From the NCBI GenBank assembly GCA_019456225.1, contig VRUI01000015.1, positions 16,649 through 80,648 of the forward strand: a stretch of 64,000 nucleotides of DNA, read 5' to 3'. A program made the translations under genes and the position numbers. The notes below the pieces were generated by a model, which did no database searches, was not told the origin of the DNA, and worked only from the letters and a program-made list of their open reading frames with translations. Within the stretch, counting starts at the first letter, position 1, and each line of letters opens with the position of its first letter. The DNA is from Planctomycetota bacterium (GTDB lineage: Bacteria; Planctomycetota; Phycisphaerae; Sedimentisphaerales; Anaerohalosphaeraceae). Positions 23,401 to 31,464 of this stretch are shown piece after piece.

Positions 23401-26333
23401 ACTTTACGGCCGTAAACGTATTGTTCCAGGTAGTCATCTACAGTACCTGCCTCACCCTGGCCGGTCGAACTTAGCTTGAGGGCATGCTGGTCTATCTCGA
23501 AAATCGCCTCAAGTGAGACGTCACTGTCTATTGTGATAGTCGTCTCGGCTGAGAACTTGTCGGCAAGTTTGTCTTCGTCCGTCTCGGCAACGGACCATTG
23601 AACGAAATGGTGATTCTCATCGGCTAACGCCTTGACAACGAGCTGCTTTCCGTGATCGTATTCGGAAAATCCCTCGCAAGGCTGCCTGACACAACCGCCA
23701 CCGACCGACGACAAGTTCAGGACATGACGATCCAGCGCAAATACGGCATGCAAAGTGTATTCGGCCTCGATGGTAACTACGGTTTCTTTTGAAAACGGGG
23801 CCTTGACCTTACGTGCATCGACGGCGGTGCCGGCCCACTCGACAAAGTGATAATTCTCGTCGGAAGCAGCGGTAACCGCAACGGCGGTGCCGTGTTCGTA
23901 ATCGGCGGCCTGCGGTTCATCGGTTTTTATACTGCCGCCGTCGGCCGGATCCAGTATAAAGCGATAGCGATCGATCGCAAATACTGCTTCGAGTGAATGA
24001 TCGTCGTCCATCTCCAAAGAAATGACCGGATTGGTTACGTCTTCGACCTTGCCGTTATCGACCGCCGAGCCGGTCCAGTTAACAAAATGGTAATTCTGAT
24101 GTGCCTCTGCCTTAATCAATACCTCGCTGCCGTGATCGATCTCGCTGATTCCTTCGCGTGGCCCAATGACTGAACCGCCGTCGGAAGACGAAAGACTTAA
24201 AGCGTGACTGTCGATCTCGAAGACCGCGCAAAGGGAATAATCGCCCCCGACCTTGACGGTTGTCGTTGCCATTGAAGACTCTTCGACATTGCCGGCGTCG
24301 ACTGCAGGGCCGGTCCACTCGACGAAGTGATAGTTTCGGCGAGCTTTGGCGGCGATGGTAACCGTCGAAGAGTACTCGTAACCGGCAATTCCATCGTCTG
24401 TCCCTTCGACAGATGAATCTCCGCCTTCAGAGGCAGACATATCGAAGGCAAAACGGTCAACTTCAAAAATAGCCTCCAGCGAATAATCGCCGTCTACCAT
24501 CAATGTGGTCAGAGAGCTGGAAGGGTCGGTGACTTTACCGGCGTCGACGGCTGATCCGATCCAGCCGGCAAAATGGCTGTGCTCGTCGGCAACTGCCCTG
24601 AGAGGCACATCGAGGCCATGATCGAATTGACACTGGGATTCGGCGGGCTCTAATACCATACCGCTGCCGGAGGTTGACAGTTTCAAACTATGGGTGTTTA
24701 CCACAAAGACTGCATTGAGAGTGTATTGGCCCTCTATAGTCAGCATTATTTCGGGGTTTGATGGGTCGGTGACCTTGCCTGCGTCAACAGCGGTGCCTGT
24801 CCACTCGACAAAAGTATAATTTTCGTCGGGTTCTGCGGTGACTGCGACCTCAGCGGCATAGACATATTCGCCGCCGCCGGGCAAGTCTGCGGAAATATCG
24901 TGCTCGTCGGTTCGAACAATGCCGCCTTGCGAGCAGGTCAGCGAAAGCGAAAAAGTATCAACCGCAAAATTAGCATGTATCGTGCAATCGTCTTCGATCG
25001 TAAGCGATGTGACCGGACTATCGGGTTCTGCGACATTGCCGCTGTCGACGGCGGTTCCTGACCAGTTGACAAAATGTTGATTTTCGTCAGGCTGGGCATT
25101 GAGTTCAACCTGCCGGCCGTAATCATATTTGCAGGTGCCTTCTTCGGGGCTCAATATCATCCCGCCCTGCGAAGACGACAAAACAAGTTCGTGCCTGTCG
25201 ATCTGGAAGTCGGCGATAAGGGTGTAATCTGCATCAACGACGAGCTCGGTCACGGCAGAATTTTCGTCGGCGACCTTACCGGCCCGAACGGCCGATCCTG
25301 TCCAACCGACAAATTGGTAGTGATCGTTGGGCACTGCCTTGATGACTATCTCGGTTTCGGGATCGAATTTCGCGTTTGGGCGAGTGGGCAAAAACACCTG
25401 CCCCAGATCGCCGCCGGAGATGCTGACATTATAAAGCTGCGCAGTCTTCCATTGCAGCGAAGTAATCTCTACTCCCATATCTTTGAGCAATTCGGCACAT
25501 GTTGACTGCCTGCAAAGCGGGTCTGCGCCGAGAGCGTTTCGCAAAGCGGTATTCTGAGCCTCACTGAGAATACCGAGAGACATGAACCTGCCGTCTTCGA
25601 GATAGCCGCCGAGGGATATGTATATGCAGGCGGCAAACGAATAAATATCGCTTCTGCGAATCATTTTACCGTCAAGCTGTTCGCCGGCCTTGAACGGGCT
25701 AGCGGCGGCGGTTTCTGCGGCGGCATCTTTAATGATCCCGGTAACGACAGGGAACGACAGTTTTACCGCTGAGTTTTCATCCAGTAATATATTGTCAGGC
25801 TCCACATCACCATGGATAAGGCCCTGGCTGTGAACATAATCCAAAGCTTCACCGGTCCGGGTGAAAATTGCCAGGCACTCCTCAACACTCAATGGAGATA
25901 CAGCGATTTTGTCTGCAAGCGGCCGGACGTCTGTTTTTTCAAGGACAATAAATTTGCGGTCGCCTTCAAGATCCACGTCCAGCAAAGACAGGAGGTTCTC
26001 ATGCGACAGACCGACAACTTTCCCGGCGGCTGCTTTGAGTTTGTCTAGTGCCCCCTCATCGGCAATGACGTCATCCGGCAAAACGCAAAGCGAAACCGCG
26101 GAATCGTCTGACGCATCTTCGGCGTCAAAAATATCGCCAAAAGAAAAATCCGTCGCATCGGCGGTAATGATATACCTCATACCGATAACCTGACCGACTA
26201 GGGACTGGCTGGATTGATTTGTGTCACCCGAAACTTCTGTATCGTCTGTACCTTGCAATGGCGCGTGGCACTGGTCACAGAATTCCAAACCGTCGGGATT
26301 CTCGAAATTACAGGATTTGCATAAAATCATCAC
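20436..26333 (-). CDS. Giant zinc-ribbon / pseudokinase / InlB-like repeat / TPR-Sel1 membrane protein
   Basis: A 1965-residue protein. Residues 3-25 are a zinc ribbon (CKSCNFENPDGLEFCDQC). Residues 55-280 are kinase-like with HGDVEPDNILL in place of HRDLKPxN; the DFG motif is replaced (KLSFPV) and the ATP-binding Lys is unclear, so probably a pseudokinase. Residues 290-1110 contain ten copies of a 75-85-residue repeat with core F-x-x-W-x-G-x-A-V, related to bacterial divergent InlB B-repeats. A membrane helix lies near 1125-1148. TPR-like coiled repeats (1150-1530) are followed by eleven Sel1 repeats to the C-terminus. Possibly a surface-sensing or assembly scaffold. Which side of the membrane each half occupies is uncertain, as the kinase-like part and the InlB-like repeats, usually extracellular, share one side. 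Confidence 0.85.
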   Translation of the reverse strand: MMILCKSCNFENPDGLEFCDQCHAPLQGTDDTEVSGDTNQSSQSLVGQVIGMRYIITADATDFSFGDIFDAEDASDDSAVSLCVLPDDVIADEGALDKLKAAAGKVVGLSHENLLSLLDVDLEGDRKFIVLEKTDVRPLADKIAVSPLSVEECLAIFTRTGEALDYVHSQGLIHGDVEPDNILLDENSAVKLSFPVVTGIIKDAAAETAAASPFKAGEQLDGKMIRRSDIYSFAACIYISLGGYLEDGRFMSLGILSEAQNTALRNALGADPLCRQSTCAELLKDMGVEITSLQWKTAQLYNVSISGGDLGQVFLPTRPNAKFDPETEIVIKAVPNDHYQFVGWTGSAVRAGKVADENSAVTELVVDADYTLIADFQIDRHELVLSSSQGGMILSPEEGTCKYDYGRQVELNAQPDENQHFVNWSGTAVDSGNVAEPDSPVTSLTIEDDCTIHANFAVDTFSLSLTCSQGGIVRTDEHDISADLPGGGEYVYAAEVAVTAEPDENYTFVEWTGTAVDAGKVTDPSNPEIMLTIEGQYTLNAVFVVNTHSLKLSTSGSGMVLEPAESQCQFDHGLDVPLRAVADEHSHFAGWIGSAVDAGKVTDPSSSLTTLMVDGDYSLEAIFEVDRFAFDMSASEGGDSSVEGTDDGIAGYEYSSTVTIAAKARRNYHFVEWTGPAVDAGNVEESSMATTTVKVGGDYSLCAVFEIDSHALSLSSSDGGSVIGPREGISEIDHGSEVLIKAEAHQNYHFVNWTGSAVDNGKVEDVTNPVISLEMDDDHSLEAVFAIDRYRFILDPADGGSIKTDEPQAADYEHGTAVAVTAASDENYHFVEWAGTAVDARKVKAPFSKETVVTIEAEYTLHAVFALDRHVLNLSSVGGGCVRQPCEGFSEYDHGKQLVVKALADENHHFVQWSVAETDEDKLADKFSAETTITIDSDVSLEAIFEIDQHALKLSSTGQGEAGTVDDYLEQYVYGRKVAIEAVAADNHHFVEWTGPAVDNGWVADPKSVETTVAANGEMQVEAVFAIDEKTLIVSSEDGGLITLPGRGQYSYSYGEQIVIECCADEKYHFAGWTGPAVNSGRVADPDSPKTTVRMEGDYKVNAVFEKDNLLAQGLEYVKSILDKPNAKPIAAAIIIVILLISIIISAMNSSNDTENLPELWQYANSKAEGGDFDDAIDVANFIIAQAEDFAEDQEIDKKVDKWENELKAQKAWLEVELLINQSKYGDAFLLAKRLISKYPDTTSAKKAGEEIEGLKEIAALYKRISNADDLMNDGKLEDAMDKIVGVLKDFPDDDRAKAIKAQIEEKMKSKKKSGYLSYADNCARDGKWGEAIKNYWDALEISADDEAIKDKLVNACIMQAGIYEKNKDYEKAIEYYTRALIFKETSETQNKLDLAKNAFRAQALANAKVQAQANAITELSDLADRALQNREYDVSIRIFEKIKKNHPKTEGIDEKLATAKGEKHDANLEIAHKRERAGRYPEALAYYREALVAKTVKSTQTQLDSLIATMKKMDEVANKRLEIINFMQDAKEAEEKGDTANAFRSYEKAATAGSLEAMVAVGTALYDGAGVKEDAAKAVEWFKKANAAGYTPAYNRLGLAYAEGKGKQRNLQAAFELFKKGANSRCGRSMYYLSKAYHNGEGIEKDLDLARDWLVKSANKDDVWAMHNLAMLYSKGTGMEKNLDKAVHWFKKAADAGDVDAMYNLGVMYFKGDGVEKNETKGMLWFTRSAENGSANAKIRLGFAYFDGTGVVVNYPAAGKWLTEAAKDGNTGAMDRLGDMYLKGLGVDKAVDKAFKSYTSAAQGGNTGSMHKLGVLFFEGTDIKQDYKKAVKWFSASAGAGNADSIYYMGVVFNKGLGVEADKAVSVEWLTEAAKEGHVKAMHDLAVALNRGEGISTDAAGAFKWFEKAAKAGSAQAACQLGVMYEEGAGVEQDTYESVRWYQKAAKLGNEMAKERLVELNEIW

Positions 26334-26762
26334 AAAAGCCTTAAGATATTATTATTACAGATATTAAATATCAAGCAGAAAGACTCTTCTCACTTAAAAA
26401 TTATAAACACAACACATTATCGCATTTTTTGGGGAAAATCGCAAGGATTCAAACTCTACTTGACTGAAATTCACAAATATCCTCAAAAAAACCGGGGTCA
26501 TTGCCCAAAAACGAAGATCGAATCGAGATTACCGGGCATCTTCGATAGAAAAAAACTACCTTTGATCAGCTCGCCCAGACTGCTTGCGAAAAAACGGCAA
26601 ATGACAGCGAAAACCGACCAACTGGCAATCACTAATCCCCGGCAGAAAGAGCACTGCCTGCACTATTACGCTTTACTTTAACGGGCGCCAAGTGTTCGCG
26701 GATTTCTTGCCTGCGAACATAATTTCTACCCAAAGCGGACAAACCCGATGCAATTAAATTCG
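26334..26762. other. Intergenic stretch with no supported gene
   Basis: AT-rich left half, which probably holds the promoter of the giant protein, and a GTTCGC...GCGAAC inverted repeat near 26693-26718 that may terminate the sulfatase transcript. Nothing else is supported. Confidence 0.35.
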
Positions 26763-28676
26763 TCAGGAAAACAGTTCCTTTTTATTCTTCAGACGATAGA
26801 CAGTATATTTCAGAAGCCTTGCAAAATAGCGATCTTTTTTGTTCACCTTAACTGCCGCCTGGATCTCGGGGAGGACAGGCAATGCCTTTTCACCTAGCCT
26901 GTCCAGCGCCGTCGCCGCAAACAATCGAACCTTCTCGGCCGGGTCGTCAAGTTTTTCGACAAGCAGTTTCAGTGCCTTTTTATCGCCCTTGAAGTCAACC
27001 AATGCCTGCGCCGCGGCGATCTGTACGCTGGAATATTTATCCTTCAACATCGGGGCAACCGCTTTAGCGGCTTTGGCAATATCCTTACCCTTGCAATTTT
27101 GATGCAAACCTACAACCGCCCAATAACGCACCGCCGCATATTTATCTGAAAGCCTGGCAAGGTACGCCCCAACAGCTTTTGCGCCTTCAAAATCCAACTG
27201 ACGAATCTCAAGTAATCGCTTAAGCATATCGCTTCTGTCAAGCTTCTTGCGCCATCGCGGTTTAACCTTCATCGCGTCAAAATCGCATTCCGGTATAAGC
27301 CCGACATCACCAACTTCAGCCATCCACGCGACAACAGCCTTTCGCATCTCCAAAAGCTTACCGGCATATTTCGGATCGCCCGCCAGGTTATTTGTCTCAT
27401 GCTTGTCGGCCTTGAGATCGTAAAGCTCTTCCAGCGGACGTTTTTTCTGCATAAACAGTTTTTCGGAACCTTTGAGCTTGCCGGCAGCGTCCAGTTTTCG
27501 CAACTCCTGCATCGTCGGCATCTGGTTCATATAGTCTACATGCACCGCGTAGGGTACATACGGCATGAAATTGCGAATATATTTAAACCGCTTGTCGTTG
27601 ACGGCTCGGACCATATCGTATGCCTCGTCGATGCGGTCTCGCGCACCAAAGATATACTCACTCTTTTCCTTGGCCATCTGCGGACCTAGGAATGCCTTGC
27701 CCTGGAGATGCTTTGGAATATCCACACCGCAAAGACTAAGCATCGTCGGTGCAAAATCGATAGAACTGACAAGATCGTCACTGACCGTACCCGCTGCCAT
27801 AACCGCAGAATCTCCGCCGCCGGCATAGGCCCGGTATTTTGGCGGCACGTAGACTATCAGCGGGATCCGCATCCCCGAATCATAAAGCCACCTTTTCGCA
27901 CGAGGCAGCCCGCGTCCGTGATCGCCCCAGAACCAGACGATAGTATCCTCTGCGAGACCTGCCTTTTCAAGCTCGTCAAGCACCCCCTGCGCGAGCGAGT
28001 CCATCGTCGTAATATTATCATGATAGCGTGCCCAGTCCTTCCGCGTAACCGGCGTATCGGGATAATACGGCGGCACCTTGGCCTTATCCGGATCATGTTT
28101 AAGCTCGGTGTATTTATTTCGTATCCTGCTCTCATGAGTATTTGTAAAATTGCGAATATGAAAGAACGGCTGCCCCTTGGCGCGGCCGCGATAGTGAGCC
28201 TTGCGTTTACACTCATCCCACGCAGACGCCGGTGCCTTGAATTGGTAATCGGTCTTGGAATCGTTGGTGCAGTAATACCCGGCTTGCCGCAAATACTCAG
28301 TAAAGCACTTAACGTGATTCGGCAAAACACCTTTGCACCGCATATTGCTGGTCCCGATAGTAACCGGGTACATACCGGTGATCGTCCCGGACCGAACTGG
28401 AGCACAAACGCCGGCATGCGTGAAAGCATTATCGTATCGAACACCCCTGCCGGCAAGGGCGTCAAGATTCGGCGTATCTGCATAGTCTACACCGTAGCAG
28501 CCGAGATCGGCGTTGATGTCCTCGGTGCTTATCCACAGGACATTCGGACGTTTGATACCAGAATCCGGTTTTTTGGACTCGCCAAAAACAACCGCTTCAA
28601 CCGAAAGCAGACAACCGGCTAAACCGGCGGCCTTGATGAAATTTCTTCTGTTAATCTTTTGTGATCCATTGGCCAT
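26763..28676 (-). CDS. Tat-exported Cys-type sulfatase with C-terminal HEAT repeats
   Basis: A 637-residue sulfatase. Tat signal NRRNFIKAAGLAG leads to the sulfatase domain (about 40-470): metal-site start RPNVLWISTEDINAD and the formylglycine motif CAPVRSG, in which Cys is oxidised by a maturase (none in the window). The GDHGRG segment binds metal. Residues 510-630 are HEAT-like repeats (WAVVGLHQNCKGKDIAKAA, SSVQIAAAQALVDF). It probably removes sulfate esters from algal or host polysaccharides, as usual in planctomycetes. GGGAG precedes ATG 28676. It lies 77 bases after the cyclase-like gene and may be read from the same transcript, but the function looks unrelated. Confidence 0.9.
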   Translation of the reverse strand: MANGSQKINRRNFIKAAGLAGCLLSVEAVVFGESKKPDSGIKRPNVLWISTEDINADLGCYGVDYADTPNLDALAGRGVRYDNAFTHAGVCAPVRSGTITGMYPVTIGTSNMRCKGVLPNHVKCFTEYLRQAGYYCTNDSKTDYQFKAPASAWDECKRKAHYRGRAKGQPFFHIRNFTNTHESRIRNKYTELKHDPDKAKVPPYYPDTPVTRKDWARYHDNITTMDSLAQGVLDELEKAGLAEDTIVWFWGDHGRGLPRAKRWLYDSGMRIPLIVYVPPKYRAYAGGGDSAVMAAGTVSDDLVSSIDFAPTMLSLCGVDIPKHLQGKAFLGPQMAKEKSEYIFGARDRIDEAYDMVRAVNDKRFKYIRNFMPYVPYAVHVDYMNQMPTMQELRKLDAAGKLKGSEKLFMQKKRPLEELYDLKADKHETNNLAGDPKYAGKLLEMRKAVVAWMAEVGDVGLIPECDFDAMKVKPRWRKKLDRSDMLKRLLEIRQLDFEGAKAVGAYLARLSDKYAAVRYWAVVGLHQNCKGKDIAKAAKAVAPMLKDKYSSVQIAAAQALVDFKGDKKALKLLVEKLDDPAEKVRLFAATALDRLGEKALPVLPEIQAAVKVNKKDRYFARLLKYTVYRLKNKKELFS

Positions 28677-28753
28677 AGTGCTCTCCCAATAATAATAGTT
28701 CAACTCAATAATAGACTGAAATAAGAACCTGATTATTGCAACTAATCGCTAAT

Positions 28754-30589
28754 TTATTCATTTAAATTCGCCATCCTCTGCAACGCAGAAACCGCGAATA
28801 TCCACGGATAAAGCTCTTCATGATACCACAGGCTCGCAAAATACAAACCTATAGGCGAAGGGGCAATTTCCGCAGAACTGGAAAACCTGTCAATAATCCA
28901 CTGTCCGCCGCCTTCAACGGCTGCTTCGACCTGGTCTACGGAAAACCCATCCTGGCCGTGCAGGGCCTTTACTCCAAGCAGCGCGGCGAGGGCATCGGCG
29001 GCAAGGGCCGTTTCCTCTATTGAAGATTCGATCCCTGCTGCCCCTCCCCAGCCGCCGTCTTCATTTTGAATCTTAACAAGAAATTTCGCCCCATCAACAA
29101 CCATAGAATAATATGGAACCAGCAAACTCTCTTCAAGATGGGCAAGCCCGGAAAGGACCCTCGCCGTTCCGTAAGTCGGGTTCTGCTGATAATCGGCAGC
29201 CTCATTGCCAAACCACAGAGGAACCCACGACCCGTTTGCATGCTGAGATCGGCTTAGAAACTCGATTGCTTTTTTCGCCGAGCCGCGAATCTTTTCGGCA
29301 AGCGGGTCATCTACCTTATCGGCCCAAACACCCATCGCCGCAAGAGTGTGCGCACTAAGATCCGGACTGCTGCGGTCAAACGGCAGGTCCTTCCAGCCCC
29401 TGCAAAAAGTCGGAATCCCACCGTCTTTATTTTGAATATTCATCAGCCACTCAAGCCCCTTTATGGCAGCGGAGGTAACATCTTCATCTACAAGAGCAAG
29501 ATTCTTAAGAGCGATGATCGCACCGGCCGTATCGTCGGCATCGGGCACGCCGCCGGGCTTATCCGTCCAGGCCCATCCGCCGGGGTCAGCATGAACATAC
29601 AGATGCAACTCCTTATACTGCTGATCCGTCAACCACCGCAAAAGACCGCCTCTGGCCTCTTCGTCAAGTACCTGACCGAAATCAGGAGCAATCGACAAAG
29701 CGTTAACCGAAAGCGTAGTTACCCACGTGGCAAGATCGGTATCGATGGGCCAGGAACCGTCCGGGCGAACCGTCGAACGAACAAAGTCAATCCCTTTCGT
29801 CGTGACAATATGCCCCTTTTGACAGGCCGCTGCAAGAGATATTACAACAAAACTGGTAAGTGTGATCGCCTCCAGGAAACCTCCATTTTCCGGCTGAATT
29901 TCTGTAAGTTTTTTCAGCGTCCGCCTCCTGGCAACTTTACGTATCAACGCCTTAAACCAGTTCTTAGGTTTGTAATTGTGGAAATGCACCTGGCCGATAG
30001 CGATCAGCGCCGCCAATGCGTAACTGACCACCGAAAGATTCAACCACTTATACAAACGGTGCGGAAAAACTGCTAGCTCAAACGGCAATGGTACGATCAT
30101 ACCCCACGGATCATCGCCCAATCGCCCGGCCAGTGCACACACAGTAAGTATCGGCACGGCAAAAGTCCGGTCATCGCCATACCTGCGGTAGATGGCGTCT
30201 GTAAGCTGACCAGGCGATAGACCGCCGGCTGCATTTGAAAGCCACGCCTCAGCACCGGCGACAACTTCGCTATTATTTTCATCGGCACCTGCCAAACCAA
30301 ATGCCGCCCAGCAAAGAACAGTCGTGGAAATATTACTCTCACTAACAGGCGTATCGCCCCAGCCGCCATCGGCATTGACATTTTCACAAAGCCACCTGAG
30401 CCCGCCTTCGACAAGTTCGGCATGTCCATCACCATCGGTAAGCGAAAGAGCTCCTACCGCCGTCGCCGTCGCAAGGGCACTACTGGAAAGGTGCCCCTGC
30501 CAGTTACCGCGTTCGGCGCGCATAGAAAGCAAACGCCCTCGAACCACCGAAAGCACCTCATCAAGCCGATCTGAATCAATATCCATCAT
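28754..30589 (-). CDS. Squalene-hopene-cyclase-like class II terpene cyclase
   Basis: A 611-residue protein near the length of squalene-hopene cyclase (about 630). It has repeated QW-type motifs (NADGGWGD, RPDGSWPIDTDLATW, NKDGGIPTF, NEDGGWGG) of the double alpha-barrel. The protonating acid motif DADDTAGA is intact (DXDDTA of SHC), as is the ENGGFLEAITLTSFVV segment. It should cyclise a linear isoprenoid by protonation. The substrate is unknown; no squalene synthase (HpnCDE or SQS) is in the window. The start overlaps the prenyltransferase-like gene by 4 bases. It ends the isoprenoid/redox gene array, and the stop abuts a short repeat (28739-28757). Confidence 0.82.
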   Translation of the reverse strand: MMDIDSDRLDEVLSVVRGRLLSMRAERGNWQGHLSSSALATATAVGALSLTDGDGHAELVEGGLRWLCENVNADGGWGDTPVSESNISTTVLCWAAFGLAGADENNSEVVAGAEAWLSNAAGGLSPGQLTDAIYRRYGDDRTFAVPILTVCALAGRLGDDPWGMIVPLPFELAVFPHRLYKWLNLSVVSYALAALIAIGQVHFHNYKPKNWFKALIRKVARRRTLKKLTEIQPENGGFLEAITLTSFVVISLAAACQKGHIVTTKGIDFVRSTVRPDGSWPIDTDLATWVTTLSVNALSIAPDFGQVLDEEARGGLLRWLTDQQYKELHLYVHADPGGWAWTDKPGGVPDADDTAGAIIALKNLALVDEDVTSAAIKGLEWLMNIQNKDGGIPTFCRGWKDLPFDRSSPDLSAHTLAAMGVWADKVDDPLAEKIRGSAKKAIEFLSRSQHANGSWVPLWFGNEAADYQQNPTYGTARVLSGLAHLEESLLVPYYSMVVDGAKFLVKIQNEDGGWGGAAGIESSIEETALAADALAALLGVKALHGQDGFSVDQVEAAVEGGGQWIIDRFSSSAEIAPSPIGLYFASLWYHEELYPWIFAVSALQRMANLNE

Positions 30590-31464
30590 TGTTTATTCAA
30601 AAGCCCCAAAGCAAGAAGCCCATAAAATGTATACTCGCAATCGCAAACTTTATCGAGACTGTTTCCGCAAAAACCACCTTTACCATCCCACAAACTATCG
30701 ACAAAGTCAAGGCATCGCTCGCGTAAATCCGAGATGTCCGCGCCCGCCAGTCTTAATGCGTAAAGCCCCGTCGCCGTCGAAAGCAGATCGGTAATGGGAG
30801 CATTTTCCATCGCCAAAAATCCCCCTTCCGGGCTAACCCGCGATAGCATCCAATCGACAGTATCGTCGCCAATTTCACCACCCAGAAAATACAAAGCACT
30901 AACCGCAGCCGCAGTCGCGGGCGTGGAACCGGCTGTAATACCATATTCATTAGAATACCCGCCGCTTTCGGTTTTAAGAGAGTTCAGGCAGTCAACAAGC
31001 CTGTCACAGCGGCGAACCTCCAGACCCGAATCCTGAAAGGCTCCCAATGCAAGAAAACACCCGTAAGCAGTACCCCTTTCAGCGGACCTGTCAACATTAT
31101 ACCCGCCATCCGGTGTACTAAACACCTCCATCAAACGCCAGGCTTCATTAAATGAAAAACTATCGGAAACATCGGCCATACAACGCAGATAACAGGCCAG
31201 GTCAACCATCTCCATTTTATCGAGCGTACCTTTAAACCGTCGCAAAAAATTCACGGCCGGTTCGCATGAAAATCCCGGGGAAACCGCAGTCATCGCCTCA
31301 ACTCCAAACATAGTGTAATAAAGATCACTCTCGCTTGAACGCCCTCTAAAGCCCCCATCCGGGTTGACCTGTGACTTCAGGAATTCAGCAACCAAGCCTG
31401 TAGATTCGCCGAGAACCCCTTTAGCCCCTACCGCCGCCTTAACCAGATCCCGTCTTATCGTCAT
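30586..31464 (-). CDS. Prenyltransferase-beta/cyclase-like alpha-toroid protein
   Basis: A 292-residue all-helical protein with repeated QVNPDGGFRG, TPDGGYNV, SPEGGFL and DGKGGFCG motifs, the alpha-alpha toroid of prenyltransferase beta subunits and terpene cyclases. A DKVCDCEYTFYG segment near the C-terminus could supply metal ligands, though the full Asp-Cys-His zinc set is not evident. The N-terminus looks cytosolic. It overlaps the cyclase gene by 4 bases and the DUF116-polyprenyl synthase gene by 26, so it is co-translated with both. It may form the second barrel of a split cyclase or act as a prenyl-group carrier. The precise role is open. Confidence 0.7.
   Translation of the reverse strand: MTIRRDLVKAAVGAKGVLGESTGLVAEFLKSQVNPDGGFRGRSSESDLYYTMFGVEAMTAVSPGFSCEPAVNFLRRFKGTLDKMEMVDLACYLRCMADVSDSFSFNEAWRLMEVFSTPDGGYNVDRSAERGTAYGCFLALGAFQDSGLEVRRCDRLVDCLNSLKTESGGYSNEYGITAGSTPATAAAVSALYFLGGEIGDDTVDWMLSRVSPEGGFLAMENAPITDLLSTATGLYALRLAGADISDLRERCLDFVDSLWDGKGGFCGNSLDKVCDCEYTFYGLLALGLLNKQ

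Noticed and set aside
22975..25450. Recurring DNA similarity every 230-260 bases, at first suggestive of an array
   Set aside because: It is the coding sequence of the ten InlB-like protein repeats; no constant direct repeat with unique spacers, so not CRISPR.
27708..28622. Plus-strand 304-codon open frame
   Set aside because: Antisense to the sulfatase, which carries the Tat signal and CxPxR motif.
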